Part shown: positions 36,170 to 45,911 of the stretch, piece by piece
How the letters are laid out: each line of letters opens with the position of its first letter
Numbering within the stretch: position 1 is the stretch's first letter
Origin: an uncultured Clostridia bacterium
GTDB lineage: Bacteria > Bacillota > Clostridia > Oscillospirales > Acutalibacteraceae
DNA length: 64,000 nucleotides
Assembly (NCBI GenBank): GCA_937880805.1
Contig: CALGRR010000109.1
Span: forward strand, 3,366-67,365
Direction: 5' to 3'
The notes under the pieces: model-generated
The model's input: only the letters and a program-made list of their open reading frames with translations
Databases searched by the model: none
Told to the model about the DNA's origin: nothing
Program-made: the position numbers and the translations under genes

Positions 36170-36359
36170 ATTTGTAAGGCTGTGTGAAGAATTTGCTGTC
36201 GCAAAAGAGAAGTTGCTCATTACATTCGCAGTGAAGTATGGCCTTTTAGACCAAGTGAAGTTAAGCTTGCCCGCTTTGCCGCAGGCAAAACTTCACTGAC
36301 CGAAGGTCAACTTCACTATCAAAGATAACTTCACTTGCCCGTAAGGGCAAAACTTAGTT
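36170..36359 (+). repeat. Hairpin-array element A (AACTTCACT linkers)
   Basis: After a head (ATTTGTAA at 36170-36177, GCTGTGTGAAGAATTTGCTG from 36179) comes an array. AGTGAAGT occurs at 36230-36237 and 36254-36261; its reverse complement AACTTCACT occurs identically at 36289-36297, 36309-36317 and 36327-36335, then a degenerate AACTTAGTT at 36351-36359. Between linkers lie small perfect stem-loops of unrelated sequence: TTGCC/GGCAA (36267-36288), TGACC-GAA-GGTCA (36297-36309), TATC-AAA-GATA (36317-36327), TTGCCC-GTAA-GGGCAA (36335-36350). Same layout as element B. No coding potential. Confidence 0.75.
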
Positions 36360-36387
36360 GGGGCATCATCCACAAGGATGATGCCCC
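36360..36387. terminator. Strong hairpin after the CNNM/CBS gene
   Basis: GGGGCATCATCC (36360-36371) and GGATGATGCCCC (36376-36387), perfect 12-bp stem with ACAA loop. It lies 17 bases past the stop codon of the minus-strand gene. The minus tail (AACTAAGTTTTG) is only modestly T-rich, so terminator activity is likely but not certain; it directly abuts hairpin-array element A. Confidence 0.6.
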
Positions 36388-36403
36388 ATTGCAGCCCGTT
36401 AAA

Positions 36404-37774
36404 TTAATCTTCATCTTCTTCGTCTGTTTCTTCATCAACGGGCAAAATTTCAACTCTGATTTCGCCAATTCTGCGTTCTTCGTATGAAAGAACGGTGAAA
36501 CGGAGATTTTTATATTCGGCAACGGCGGGCTCTTCGGGCTTTTCGGAGGGGAGATAACCGAGAAGGCTTATAACAAAGCCGCCAAGGGTATCGTAATCGC
36601 CTTCGGGGAACTCAACGCCCACAAGCTCATCAACCTCGTCAAGGTCTGTTGTGCCGTCAACGGTGAAGGTTGTTTCGTCAATTTTCTTGATTTCTTCCTC
36701 TTCATCATCATATTCATCCTGAATATTACCGACGATTGATTCAAGAACATCTTCAAGAGTAACTATGCCTGCGGTGCCGCCGTATTCATCAACAACAACC
36801 GCAAACTGGGTGCGGCTTTCGTTCATTGCTTTAAAAAGGTCGCCGCAAGCCTGAGTTTCGGGCACATAAAGAGCCTTTCTCATAACTTTTTCTATCGTGA
36901 GGTCGGTGGGAATGTTGTGACCTACAAATTTAAGCAAATCCTTTGCGTAAAGAACGCCCACGATGCTGTCGGGGTCGTCTTTATAAACAGGAATTCTCGA
37001 ATAACCGTTTTCAACCGCAATTTCAGCAACCTCTTCAAGAGAACGGCTCACTTCGATTGCAGTCATATCCGTGCGGTGGGTCATTATATCGCCTGCGTCA
37101 AGGTCGTCAAACTCAAAGATGTTATCTATCATTTCTTTCTGAGTATCCTCAATAACGCCTTTTTCGCCGCCAACATCAACCATCATTCTGATTTCTTCTT
37201 CGGTAACGTTTTCTTCGTCGGCATTGGGGTCAAAGCCTAAAAGACGAACAATAGCGTTGGTTGAGAGAGCAAGGAACTTAACAAAGGGTTTTGTTACGGA
37301 AGCGATAAATAAAAGTGCTCCAACCACCTTGAACGAAACCTTTTCGGGAATCTGCATCGCAATTCTCTTGGGTGCAAGCTCGCCGAGAACAAGTGAGAAA
37401 TAAGATGTAAGAATGGTGATGAGAATAACCGATGCAACATCGATTACGCTCAGCGGAATAAAATCAACTATTGCGGTTTTGCTTAAAGCGTTGGTGAGCA
37501 TATCGGCAAAGTTCTGCGAGGCTGATGCCGAGGTGAGGAAGCCTGCAAGGGTAACGCCGATTTGAATTGTCGAAAGAAATCTGCTTGAATTCTCTGTGAG
37601 TTTAACAATCTGCTTTGCTTTTTTATTGCCCTCTTCGGCAAGCTTCTGCATCTTTGTGTCGTTGAGTGAAACTATTGCCATTTCGCTCATTGCAAAGAAT
37701 GCATTAACAAGGATAAGAACAAATAAAAGTAAAAGTTTTAACACGATTTCAATCGCAGGGCCCGGGTCATCCAT
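36404..37774 (-). CDS. CNNM/HlyC-type transmembrane protein with CBS domains
   Basis: A 456-residue membrane protein: an N-terminal DUF21 (CNNM) domain with about four hydrophobic segments and the conserved LGELAPKRIA motif, two CBS domains (about residues 200-325, including DIMTHRTDMTAIEV and VVVDEYGGTAGIVTLED), and a C-terminal CorC/HlyC domain (GDYDTLGGFV). The family is implicated in Mg2+ or Co2+ homeostasis; the older name hemolysin is misleading. Start at 37774 is chosen because GAAAGGAGC lies ten bases before it, within what a longer reading from 37798 would translate. The acidic tail ends in DEEDED. Confidence 0.85.
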   Translation of the reverse strand: MDDPGPAIEIVLKLLLLFVLILVNAFFAMSEMAIVSLNDTKMQKLAEEGNKKAKQIVKLTENSSRFLSTIQIGVTLAGFLTSASASQNFADMLTNALSKTAIVDFIPLSVIDVASVILITILTSYFSLVLGELAPKRIAMQIPEKVSFKVVGALLFIASVTKPFVKFLALSTNAIVRLLGFDPNADEENVTEEEIRMMVDVGGEKGVIEDTQKEMIDNIFEFDDLDAGDIMTHRTDMTAIEVSRSLEEVAEIAVENGYSRIPVYKDDPDSIVGVLYAKDLLKFVGHNIPTDLTIEKVMRKALYVPETQACGDLFKAMNESRTQFAVVVDEYGGTAGIVTLEDVLESIVGNIQDEYDDEEEEIKKIDETTFTVDGTTDLDEVDELVGVEFPEGDYDTLGGFVISLLGYLPSEKPEEPAVAEYKNLRFTVLSYEERRIGEIRVEILPVDEETDEEDED

Positions 37775-37813
37775 TATGGATTTGCTCCTTTCAATCATAA
37801 AAATTCAAAATGT

Positions 37814-37842
37814 ATTTTACCATAAGATATATGTAATGTCAA
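37814..37842 (-). promoter_or_regulatory. Promoter of CNNM/CBS gene
   Basis: Minus strand TTGACA (37842-37837), 17 bases, TAAAAT (37819-37814). Confidence 0.8.
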
Positions 37843-37878
37843 GTGAACGGAATCTGAACATATTTTATTATAAAAATA

Positions 37879-37907
37879 CTGACAAAAATATTAACTTATG
37901 ATATAAT
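37879..37907 (+). promoter_or_regulatory. addBA promoter
   Basis: CTGACA (37879-37884), 17 bases, TATAAT (37902-37907) with an extended -10 TGA just before it. Confidence 0.75.
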
Positions 37908-37936
37908 AAATTAATATTTGTTTTCGGAGATTAAAT

Positions 37937-40900
37937 ATGCTTTATCTGATTTTATCAAGAACGGGCGGCGGAAAAACCACCCACATAATGAATCTTGCGC
38001 AGGAGTTTTCAAAAGCCGATAAAAAAATAACTCTCATTGTGCCGGAGCAGTTTTCGTTTATGAGCGAAAAAATAATGCTCGGCAGAATGGGAGCAGAAGC
38101 TATGGCGGATATTGATGTTCTGAGCTTTACCGCACTTGGCGAAAAGCTGGTGGGCAAGCCTGCACTTCACGAACGCAGAAGGCTTGACGATGCGGCAAAG
38201 GCGGCTCTTATGTCGATGGCTCTTGAAGGGGTTAAGGATAAACTGAAGCTTTATAAAAAGCACACGGGCAGACGCTCAGTTATTTCGGAATTTACGGCTC
38301 TTTCAACCGAATTCAGGCAGAATTCCCTTTCAACCAATGCCGTGCGGCTTGCAATGGCAGATATGGAAGAAGGGCTTCTTAAAATGAAGCTTTCCGATAT
38401 AGTGAATGTTCTTGACTCATATGATGCAATGATTGAAGGCAGCTATTTTAATCCCGATAATCTGCTTGATGAGCTTTGCGATGTTTTGCCCGAAAACGAT
38501 TATTTTAACGGCAGAATTGTGTTTATAGATTCTTTCAGAGGCTTTACCGGTCAGGAATATAAAGTGATTGAGCATATTCTTTCAAAAGCGGCGGCGGTTT
38601 ATGTTACTCTCTGCACCGATAATCTCAACAACTCCGATGACGAAACCGACCTTTTTGCACACACAAAAAGAACTGCGAAAAGGCTTATTGAAATTGCGAA
38701 GAAAAATTCAGTTGCGGTTGCAAAGCCGCAGTATCTTTCAATGCGTAATAAATTCAATAACTTTCCGCCGCAGTTCACAAGATATTTTTCACCCGAGCTT
38801 GCAGCCCTTGAGCAGGAGCTGTTTTCACCCTCGCCCAATGTTTATGAGGAGGAATGCGAAAACATAACGCTCTGCAAGGCGGCAGATATTTATGCCGAAT
38901 GCGAATTCATTGCCTGCTCCGCAAAAAAGCTTATCCGCGAAAATGGCTACAGATGCCGTGATATAGCGGTTATTGCAAGAAACAGTGCCGATTATGAGGC
39001 ACCGTTAAGAAGTGCACTCAAAAAATGCGGAATAAGTGTTTTTGATGACAGCCGTCAGCCCGTTGACGCTTCGCCCGTTGTTGCTCTTGTGAGCAGTGCG
39101 GTTCAGGTTGCGGCAAACGGATTTGATACCGAAACACTTATGAGATACCTCAAAACGGGGTTAACCGGAATGACGGTTGAAGAAATATCCGAGCTTGAGA
39201 ATTATTGCTATATGTGGCAGATAAACGGCGGCGGATGGCTTTCTGATTGGGAAAAGAATCCCCGAGGCTTCGGTGTTGAAATGACGGAAGAGGATGCTTC
39301 GGAGCTTGAAAAGCTGAATTCACTCCGAAAAAAAGCGGTTATGCCTCTTTGCGATTTGCGAAAAAAGCTTGAAGACGCAACGGGTTCGGAAGCGGCTGAA
39401 GCGGTGTTTGATTTTCTTGAGAATATCAAGGCATCCGAAAGCATAAAGGCTCTGGCAGAAAAGCTTGAAAAATCAGGCGAAAGCGGAATAGCACTCGAGC
39501 TTGAAAGGCTCTGGAATGTTATTATGGATATGCTTGACAGCCTTGAAACGCTGTTCAGAAACAGACACATAACTGCATCTGAATTCTCGCAGGCTATGGA
39601 GCTTATGCTCTCTGTTCAGACTGTGGGCAGTCTGCCGCAGGGGCTTGACGAAATAACAATCGGCTCGGCAGACAGAATAAGAACCGTAGCCCCCAAAGCG
39701 GTGTTTATTGCGGGTGCAAACAGCGGAGTTTTCCCCGCCTCCCCATCGTCGGGAACAGCACTTACGGATAATGACCGCAGAAAAATGAGCGAAATGGGTC
39801 TGGAGCTTTCGGGCTTCGGCGAATATAAGCTTGCCGAAGAAAAGCTTATTGCATATAACTCATTCTGCTGTGCATCCGAAAAGCTTTTTGTTTGCTGCCC
39901 CGAAAGGAATGCCAAGGGTGAACAGCTTGCACCCTCGGAACTTTATATCAAAATAAGAGAGCTTTTTCCTGAATGCAAAGAAACCGATGCCTCGCAGCTT
40001 GACGGAATGTATTATGTTGAAGGCGAAGCGGTTGCTTTTGAGCAATATGCAAAAACAAAGGGCAGAGAGAATGAATTCAGCCGTTCGCTTTTTGAATATT
40101 TTTCGCAAAAGCCCGAATATGCGGGCAAGCTTGCAGCCCTTGAGCGTGCGGGCGGAAGCAGAGCGTTCAGAATTGAAGATAAGGCTGCCGCAAAGGCTCT
40201 TTTCGGAAAGAATATGTTCATTTCCGCTTCAAGGGTTGAAAGCTATCATAAATGCCCGTTCTCATATTTCTGCCGCTACGGCATAAAAGCAATGCCCCGC
40301 AAAATTGCGGAGCTTGACCCTATGCAGAAGGGTAATATAATTCACTATGTTCTTGAAAAGCTTCTCACCGATTTCAAGGGCGAAAAGCTTCTTGCACTTT
40401 CAAGGGAAGAAATCCTTGAATATATAACCCGCATAATGAATGAATATCTGATCGCAAAGCTTGGCGGCGAAAATCAGAGCGAAAGATTTATGCATCTTTA
40501 TAATAAGCTTGCTCTTTCTGTCTGTGATGTTGCACAAAGGCTTATAAAGGAGCTTGCTTCAAGCTCGTTTGTGCCCGTTGATTTTGAGCTTAAAATCGGC
40601 TCCGACGGCGAAATACCGCCCTATGACCTCGATTTTGACAGCGGAAAAATCAGCGTTTCGGGTGCGGTTGACCGTGTTGATACCGCCGAAATAAACGGCA
40701 GAAAATATATAAGAATTGTTGACTATAAATCCTCGGGCAAGAGCTTCCGTTTGAGCGATGTGCTTCAGGGGCTCAATATGCAGATGCTGATTTATCTTTT
40801 CACTCTCTGGCAGAACGGAAAAGAAAAATACGGCGAGGTTACCCCTGCGGGCGTGCTCTATTATGCGGCAAAATCTCCGCAGATTTCCGCCGAAAGAGGC

Positions 40901-41317
40901 GAGGACAGAGAAAAGCTGAACGATAAAATTCAGAAAAGCTGCAGAAGTGACGGCATTGTGCTCAGCGACTGCGATGTTGTTCTTGCGATGGATAAGGAAG
41001 CAAGCGGAATGTATGTGCCCGTTGATTTCAAAAAGGGCAAAATGAGTGGCTCGCTCATAAGCCTCAGACAGCTTGAATTGCTCAAAAACAAGGCTGATGA
41101 AATTCTTGTTGATATGGCAGAGGAGCTTCATTCGGGCAATATTCCCGCAAGCCCCGTTTGCGGCTCAAACTATAAAACCGTTTGCGATTATTGCGATTAT
41201 AAGGCGGTTTGCGGTTATGAAGAAAACATTCCCGTTTATGAGCTTGACGATATGAAGCTCGATGATGCACTTGAAATGCTTGAGAAAGGAGCTGAAGCTG
41301 ATGAAGTGGACTGTTGA
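37937..41317 (+). CDS. addB: Helicase-nuclease subunit AddB
   Basis: Subunit of the AddAB double-strand-break resection complex, functional analogue of RecBCD. The 1126-residue protein has an N-terminal Walker A variant (SRTGGGKTTHI), VPEQFSFMSEK, a RecB-type nuclease domain (IVDYKSSGKSFRLSDVLQG near residue 930), and an iron-sulphur site: a Cys in SYHKCPFSYFC near residue 772 together with the C-terminal CDYCDYKAVC (C-x2-C-x5-C). TCGGAG precedes the ATG. It overlaps addA by 17 bases. Confidence 0.95.
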   Translation: MLYLILSRTGGGKTTHIMNLAQEFSKADKKITLIVPEQFSFMSEKIMLGRMGAEAMADIDVLSFTALGEKLVGKPALHERRRLDDAAKAALMSMALEGVKDKLKLYKKHTGRRSVISEFTALSTEFRQNSLSTNAVRLAMADMEEGLLKMKLSDIVNVLDSYDAMIEGSYFNPDNLLDELCDVLPENDYFNGRIVFIDSFRGFTGQEYKVIEHILSKAAAVYVTLCTDNLNNSDDETDLFAHTKRTAKRLIEIAKKNSVAVAKPQYLSMRNKFNNFPPQFTRYFSPELAALEQELFSPSPNVYEEECENITLCKAADIYAECEFIACSAKKLIRENGYRCRDIAVIARNSADYEAPLRSALKKCGISVFDDSRQPVDASPVVALVSSAVQVAANGFDTETLMRYLKTGLTGMTVEEISELENYCYMWQINGGGWLSDWEKNPRGFGVEMTEEDASELEKLNSLRKKAVMPLCDLRKKLEDATGSEAAEAVFDFLENIKASESIKALAEKLEKSGESGIALELERLWNVIMDMLDSLETLFRNRHITASEFSQAMELMLSVQTVGSLPQGLDEITIGSADRIRTVAPKAVFIAGANSGVFPASPSSGTALTDNDRRKMSEMGLELSGFGEYKLAEEKLIAYNSFCCASEKLFVCCPERNAKGEQLAPSELYIKIRELFPECKETDASQLDGMYYVEGEAVAFEQYAKTKGRENEFSRSLFEYFSQKPEYAGKLAALERAGGSRAFRIEDKAAAKALFGKNMFISASRVESYHKCPFSYFCRYGIKAMPRKIAELDPMQKGNIIHYVLEKLLTDFKGEKLLALSREEILEYITRIMNEYLIAKLGGENQSERFMHLYNKLALSVCDVAQRLIKELASSSFVPVDFELKIGSDGEIPPYDLDFDSGKISVSGAVDRVDTAEINGRKYIRIVDYKSSGKSFRLSDVLQGLNMQMLIYLFTLWQNGKEKYGEVTPAGVLYYAAKSPQISAERGEDREKLNDKIQKSCRSDGIVLSDCDVVLAMDKEASGMYVPVDFKKGKMSGSLISLRQLELLKNKADEILVDMAEELHSGNIPASPVCGSNYKTVCDYCDYKAVCGYEENIPVYELDDMKLDDALEMLEKGAEADEVDC

Positions 41318-44300
41318 CCAGCAAAAAGCGATTGATGCACGCAAGGGCACTCTGCTTGTCAGTGCGGCTGCGGGCTCGGGCAAAACGGCGGTGCTTGTTG
41401 AAAGAGTTATCAGAAGAATATGCGATAAAGAGAATCCCTGCGGTGTTGAAAATCTGCTGATTGTAACATTTACAAACGCCGCCGCCGCACAGATGAAAGA
41501 AAAAATCGCTGCGGCAATCAGCAAAAAAATAGCGTTGAATCCCTCGGATAAATCACTTCGCCGTCAGCAGCTTATGCTGCCTTGTGCGAATATCTGCACA
41601 ATAGATTCTTTCTGTATTAATCTTGTCAGAGAAAATTTTCACGCACTCGGAATCTCGCCCGATTTTACCCTTATTGATGACGGCGAGCTTGATATACTTA
41701 AAAGTAAAGCGGTCAATACCGTTGTTGAAGAGCTTTACGGAAAAAACGAGCCCGATTTTATAAATCTTTGCAATCTTATCAGCGATAACAGAGATGACGG
41801 AAAGCTTATTCAGGCAATCTATACCCTGCATAAGCTTTCGCAGGCATACCCATTCCCCGAGGATTGGCTGGTTTCGCTGAAAAAAGATTTTTGCAATCCC
41901 GTTGCCCCCGAAGAGAGCAGATGGGGAATTATAATCAGGGAATATCTTGAAAGCTATGTGAAAAATGTTCTTGACAGCATAGAGCATTGCCTTGGTTTGC
42001 TTACGGAAGAGCCCGAGTTGCAGGTTAAATACGCACCCGCTTTTGAGAGCGACAGAATAACCTTTGAAAACCTTGAAAAGGTGTTGGATAAGCCGTGGGA
42101 TGAAATTGTTGAAGCATTCAACAATGTTGCTTTTGAAAACTTCAAACGCACCTCTGCGGGCTATGAATCCGAGCTTAAAGAGATTTGCAAAAGCGTAAGA
42201 ACGGATTACAGAGATACACTCAAGAAAAAAATCACGGGTCTGCTTTCCGTAAGTGCAAGTGAGCATTTTGAGGATTTGGAGCATCTTTCTCCGATTGTTG
42301 CAAAGCTTATTGATGCCGTGCTTGCGTTTGACGAAGAACTCACGAAGTTAAAGCTTGAAGCAAATCAGGCTAATTTCAGCGATACTTTGCATCTTGCTCT
42401 GAAGCTTCTCTTTGAGAAGGATGAAAACGGCTACAGAAAAACAGCTCTTGCAAATGAGCTTTCTGCAAACTATGCCGAAATTCTTGTTGACGAATATCAG
42501 GATGTCAATATGGCTCAGGATATGATATTCAATGCACTTTCAAAAGATGAGAATAATCTGTTTATGGTTGGTGACGTTAAGCAGAGCATATATAAGTTCA
42601 GGCAGGCTATGCCCGAAATCTTTCTTGCAAGAAGAGACGGGCTTGAAGAATACGAAACAGAAAAAGAAAACTATCCCGCAAGAGTAACCCTCGGCAAAAA
42701 TTTCCGAAGCCGCAAGGGCGTTACGGAAATAATCAATTTTATATTTGCATATGTTATGAGCCGTGAAGCGGGCGGACTTGATTATGATAAAAACGAGTGC
42801 CTTGAAGCGGCGGCGGATTATAAGCCCTCCGAGGGTGCGGATACCGAAGTGTATCTGTTTGAGGCTGAAAAGGAGGAGCAGCTTTCCGTTCAGGCAAGGT
42901 TTGCGGCGGATTATATTGAAAAATCGGTTGCGAACGGCTTGAAGCTTGCCGACGGCAGAAATGCGGATTACAAAGATTTCTGCATACTTCTTCGCAGCAT
43001 TAAAGTTGACTCAAAGCCTTTTGTTGATGAATTCACACGCAGAGGAATACCCGTGAGCTGTGAGGCTGCAAAGGGCATTCTTGAAACCCCCGAAATAACA
43101 TTTTTGTTATCGCTTCTTAAAATCATAGATAACCCCGTTGATGATATTCCGCTGACTGCGGTTATGATTTCGCCCGTATTCGGATTCACTCCCGATGAGC
43201 TTGCCGTTATGCGTACGGGTCTTAAAAAAGGCTCAATTTATGCCTGCCTTGTCAATTCCGCCGAGAACGGAAACAGCAAGGCAAGAGCATTCCTTGAAGC
43301 AACCGCAGAAATGAGAACTCTTGCATCAACCCTGCGAACGGGTGAGCTTGTGAGAAGGCTTATCGAAGATACGGGCTACGGTGCGATAGTCTGTGCGATG
43401 AAAGACAGCGAGAAACGCAGAGCAAATCTCAACCTTTTCATTGACCTTGCCAATAAATATGAAAACACGGGCAGCAGGGGCGTTTCGGGCTTTATAAGAT
43501 ATGTTGATTCCGCAATCGGCAACAAGAGCAATATCAAGTGCGGCGAAACAAAATCCGAGGCGGCGAATGCCGTTAAAATAATGACTATTCATAAGAGCAA
43601 GGGTCTGGAATTTCCCGTGTGCTTTGTTGCGGCGTGCGAAAAGGCATACAGCACTCTTGATTTGAAAAAGGAGCTTATTATTGCACGCAGCAGCGGTGTG
43701 GGTATAAAAACAAACGACGGTGCATTTAAATTCGATACCCTGCCGAGAACAGCGGCAAAGCTTGAAACGGTTAAAGAAAACCATTCGGAGGAGCTTCGTA
43801 TTCTTTATGTTGCATTAACAAGAGCAAAGGAAAGGCTTGTTATGCTTGCTTCGGCGGCAGACTGGTCAAAAACGCTCACGGGCATTGCCTCAAAAATCAG
43901 AGCATCCGAAAGACTTGACCCGTTCAGCGTAAATTCCTTTACATCATATTCCGAATGTATTCTTGCAGCGCTTTTAAGGCATCCCGATGCCCATTCGCTG
44001 CGAATGAAGGCGGGGCTTTCGGAAAGGCTTGTTTTGCCGTGCGATACCAAGCTGAAAGCCGAAATAATAAGCGGCAATTATGAGCAGGAAGAAATTTTTG
44101 AAGAAACAATTCAGCCCGAAGCAAGCGAAGAAATGCTTTTGCAGATAAAAGAAAGGCTTGAATATAAGTATCCGTTTGAAATGCTTAACGGCATTGTTGC
44201 AAAAAGAATTGCTTCAAAGCTTGACAGCGAAGAAATCGGCGGCGAATATTTTGCATCGAAAAAGCCTGCGTTCACGGGCAAGGGCAGGCTTACTCCCGCA

Positions 44301-44804
44301 CAGAGAGGCACGGCAACCCACAGATTTATGCAGTTTGCGGATTATGATAAAGCACGCAATTCGGTTGAAGCAGAGCTTTGCAGACTTGTTGAAAACGGTA
44401 TGCTCACAGAGGATGAAGCGAATGCGGTTGATAAAAAATCCGTAGGCGGCTTCTTTGAAAGCAGCCTTGCGGAAAGAATACTCGGTGCAGATAAAGTATA
44501 TAAAGAGTATTCATTTACCGCATCGGTGCCCCTTGCCGAAATGCATCCCGAAATACCCGCCGATGCGGCAAAAGGGGAGAGCATAATAATAGAGGGTGTT
44601 GTTGACTGTGCGTTTGAAGAAAACGGCAAACTGATTATTGTTGATTTTAAAACCGACAGAGCCTCAAACGGGGCAGAGCTTGCCGAAAGATATAAAGAAC
44701 AGCTTTCGATTTACCGCCGCTGCCTTGCCGAAGTAATCGGCTTACCCGTGGCACAAACGCTGATTTATTCGTTCAGACTCGGCGAAATTATTGCCGTAAA
44801 TTAA
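41301..44804 (+). CDS. addA: Helicase-nuclease subunit AddA
   Basis: UvrD-like 3'-5' helicase plus nuclease, partner of AddB in recombination repair and Chi recognition. The 1167-residue protein begins MKWTVDQQKAIDARKG with Walker A SAAAGSGKTAVLVERV near residue 18. Helicase motifs VDEYQDVN, GDVKQSIYKFRQA and LRILYVALTRAKERL follow, then a C-terminal nuclease motif (IIVDFKTDRA). Start 41301 has AAAGGAG upstream inside addB; a start at 41262 lacks one and adds unrelated residues. Confidence 0.95.
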   Translation: MKWTVDQQKAIDARKGTLLVSAAAGSGKTAVLVERVIRRICDKENPCGVENLLIVTFTNAAAAQMKEKIAAAISKKIALNPSDKSLRRQQLMLPCANICTIDSFCINLVRENFHALGISPDFTLIDDGELDILKSKAVNTVVEELYGKNEPDFINLCNLISDNRDDGKLIQAIYTLHKLSQAYPFPEDWLVSLKKDFCNPVAPEESRWGIIIREYLESYVKNVLDSIEHCLGLLTEEPELQVKYAPAFESDRITFENLEKVLDKPWDEIVEAFNNVAFENFKRTSAGYESELKEICKSVRTDYRDTLKKKITGLLSVSASEHFEDLEHLSPIVAKLIDAVLAFDEELTKLKLEANQANFSDTLHLALKLLFEKDENGYRKTALANELSANYAEILVDEYQDVNMAQDMIFNALSKDENNLFMVGDVKQSIYKFRQAMPEIFLARRDGLEEYETEKENYPARVTLGKNFRSRKGVTEIINFIFAYVMSREAGGLDYDKNECLEAAADYKPSEGADTEVYLFEAEKEEQLSVQARFAADYIEKSVANGLKLADGRNADYKDFCILLRSIKVDSKPFVDEFTRRGIPVSCEAAKGILETPEITFLLSLLKIIDNPVDDIPLTAVMISPVFGFTPDELAVMRTGLKKGSIYACLVNSAENGNSKARAFLEATAEMRTLASTLRTGELVRRLIEDTGYGAIVCAMKDSEKRRANLNLFIDLANKYENTGSRGVSGFIRYVDSAIGNKSNIKCGETKSEAANAVKIMTIHKSKGLEFPVCFVAACEKAYSTLDLKKELIIARSSGVGIKTNDGAFKFDTLPRTAAKLETVKENHSEELRILYVALTRAKERLVMLASAADWSKTLTGIASKIRASERLDPFSVNSFTSYSECILAALLRHPDAHSLRMKAGLSERLVLPCDTKLKAEIISGNYEQEEIFEETIQPEASEEMLLQIKERLEYKYPFEMLNGIVAKRIASKLDSEEIGGEYFASKKPAFTGKGRLTPAQRGTATHRFMQFADYDKARNSVEAELCRLVENGMLTEDEANAVDKKSVGGFFESSLAERILGADKVYKEYSFTASVPLAEMHPEIPADAAKGESIIIEGVVDCAFEENGKLIIVDFKTDRASNGAELAERYKEQLSIYRRCLAEVIGLPVAQTLIYSFRLGEIIAVN

Positions 44805-44832
44805 AATAGAGCAAAAAATTTTCAAAAAACAC

Positions 44833-44861
44833 TTGCTTTTTTTAAAACCTTATGCTAAAAT
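44833..44861 (+). promoter_or_regulatory. rpmE promoter
   Basis: TTGCTT (44833-44838), 17 bases, TAAAAT (44856-44861) preceded by TGC, an extended -10. Confidence 0.65.
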
Positions 44862-44903
44862 CCATTTGTTATGTTTATGGATATACCGAAAGAGGTGACA
44901 TTG

Positions 44904-45110
44904 ATGAAGGAAGGAATCCATCCTAAGTACGAACAGACCGAAATCCGCTGTGCTTGCGGTGAGGTTATTGCAACCGGCTCAACAAAAGAAAATCTTCGTG
45001 TTGACATCTGCTCAAAATGCCATCCGTTCTTTACAGGTAAGCAGAAGCTCGTTGATACCGGCGGACGTGTTGATCGCTTCAACAAGCGTTTCAATATCAA
45101 CAACAAATAA
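44904..45110 (+). CDS. rpmE: 50S ribosomal protein L31
   Basis: A 68-residue large-subunit protein beginning MKEGIHPKYEQTEI. The zinc-binding (C+) form is indicated by CAC near residue 14 and CSKC near residue 36. The ATG at 44904 follows AGAGGTGACATTG; an upstream in-frame ATG at 44871 would add 11 non-family residues. Own promoter and terminator. Confidence 0.93.
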   Translation: MKEGIHPKYEQTEIRCACGEVIATGSTKENLRVDICSKCHPFFTGKQKLVDTGGRVDRFNKRFNINNK

Positions 45111-45120
45111 AAGCATATTT

Positions 45121-45155
45121 AAGCGGTGCATTTCTTGTGCACCGCTTTGCTTTTT
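45121..45155 (+). terminator. rpmE terminator
   Basis: AAGCGGTGCA (45121-45130) and TGCACCGCTT (45138-45147), followed by TGCTTTTTT. Confidence 0.9.
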
Positions 45156-45171
45156 TAAGGTGAATGATTGA

Positions 45172-45795
45172 ATGAACAGCTACAAAACCATCAGAAATGA
45201 TGCAAAAGATGAATATATAGTTAAAAAATCCCGCTTTATCGGGCATATCGCTCACGTCACAACCCAGGAGCAGGCGTTGGAGTTTATTGCCTCCGTTTCA
45301 AAAAAACATTGGGATGCAACCCATAATGTTTATGCCTATGTTATCCGCGAGGGCGGAATAAAGCGATATTCCGATGACGGCGAGCCGCAGGGCACGGCGG
45401 GAATCCCCGTGCTCGATGTGCTTGAAAAAACGGGCGTTACCGACTGTGCAGTGGTTGTTACCCGCTATTTCGGCGGAATAATGCTCGGTGCGGGCGGTCT
45501 TGTGCGTGCATATTCTCATTCCGCTTCAATCGCCGTTCAGGCGGGCGGAATTGTTACCCGTGCAATGTGTGCGAGGCTGAAGGTTACCTGCGATTATTAT
45601 TTTTACGGCAAGCTTTCTTCTCTTGTGCCCGAAAGCGGCGGAGTTATTGAAGATACTTTGTTTGAGGATAATGTAACCCTTATTTTCAGAATGCCGCTTG
45701 AAATTGTTGAAGGCTTCAACGCAAAGCTTATTGATGTCAGCAACGGCAGATATAAGGCAGAAAAAACAGAAGAATTTTTTGCCGATATAGATTGA
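45172..45795 (+). CDS. YigZ/IMPACT family protein
   Basis: A 207-residue protein with the UPF0029 N-terminal domain (KKSRFIGHIAHV, the central DDGEPQGTAGIPVLDVLE and RYFGGIMLGAGGLVRAY) and a C-terminal DUF1949 ferredoxin-like domain (about 135-200). Bacterial members are uncharacterised; the eukaryotic relative IMPACT/YIH1 regulates Gcn2. AAGGTGA precedes the start. It has its own terminator downstream. Confidence 0.9.
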   Translation: MNSYKTIRNDAKDEYIVKKSRFIGHIAHVTTQEQALEFIASVSKKHWDATHNVYAYVIREGGIKRYSDDGEPQGTAGIPVLDVLEKTGVTDCAVVVTRYFGGIMLGAGGLVRAYSHSASIAVQAGGIVTRAMCARLKVTCDYYFYGKLSSLVPESGGVIEDTLFEDNVTLIFRMPLEIVEGFNAKLIDVSNGRYKAEKTEEFFADID

Positions 45796-45800
45796 AACAG

Positions 45801-45835
45801 CTCCCTTTGAAGGCTTTTTCGGCTTTCAAGGGGAG
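45801..45835 (+). terminator. Terminator after yigZ-like gene
   Basis: CTCCCTTTGAA (45801-45811) and TTCAAGGGGAG (45825-45835), 11 pairs with one G-U, followed by TTCTTTG. Confidence 0.7.
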
Positions 45836-45911
45836 TTCTTTGAAAATTTGCGGTTTTTTTGAAGTACTTTGCAAACCGCAAGCAGTATAGAATTTTTGAA
45901 GGGGTGATAAA

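Noticed and set aside
36230..36359. Regular repeats suggestive of a CRISPR array
   Set aside because: Linkers are only 7-9 bases, the parts between them are self-complementary hairpins of 11-22 bases, and no cas genes are present.
36404..37774. Annotation as hemolysin
   Set aside because: The HlyC/CorC label is historical; DUF21, CBS and CorC-type domains indicate a divalent-cation related membrane protein.
41553..42284. 243-codon open frame on the minus strand
   Set aside because: Lies wholly antisense to addA, which has clear helicase motifs; shadow of its codon bias.
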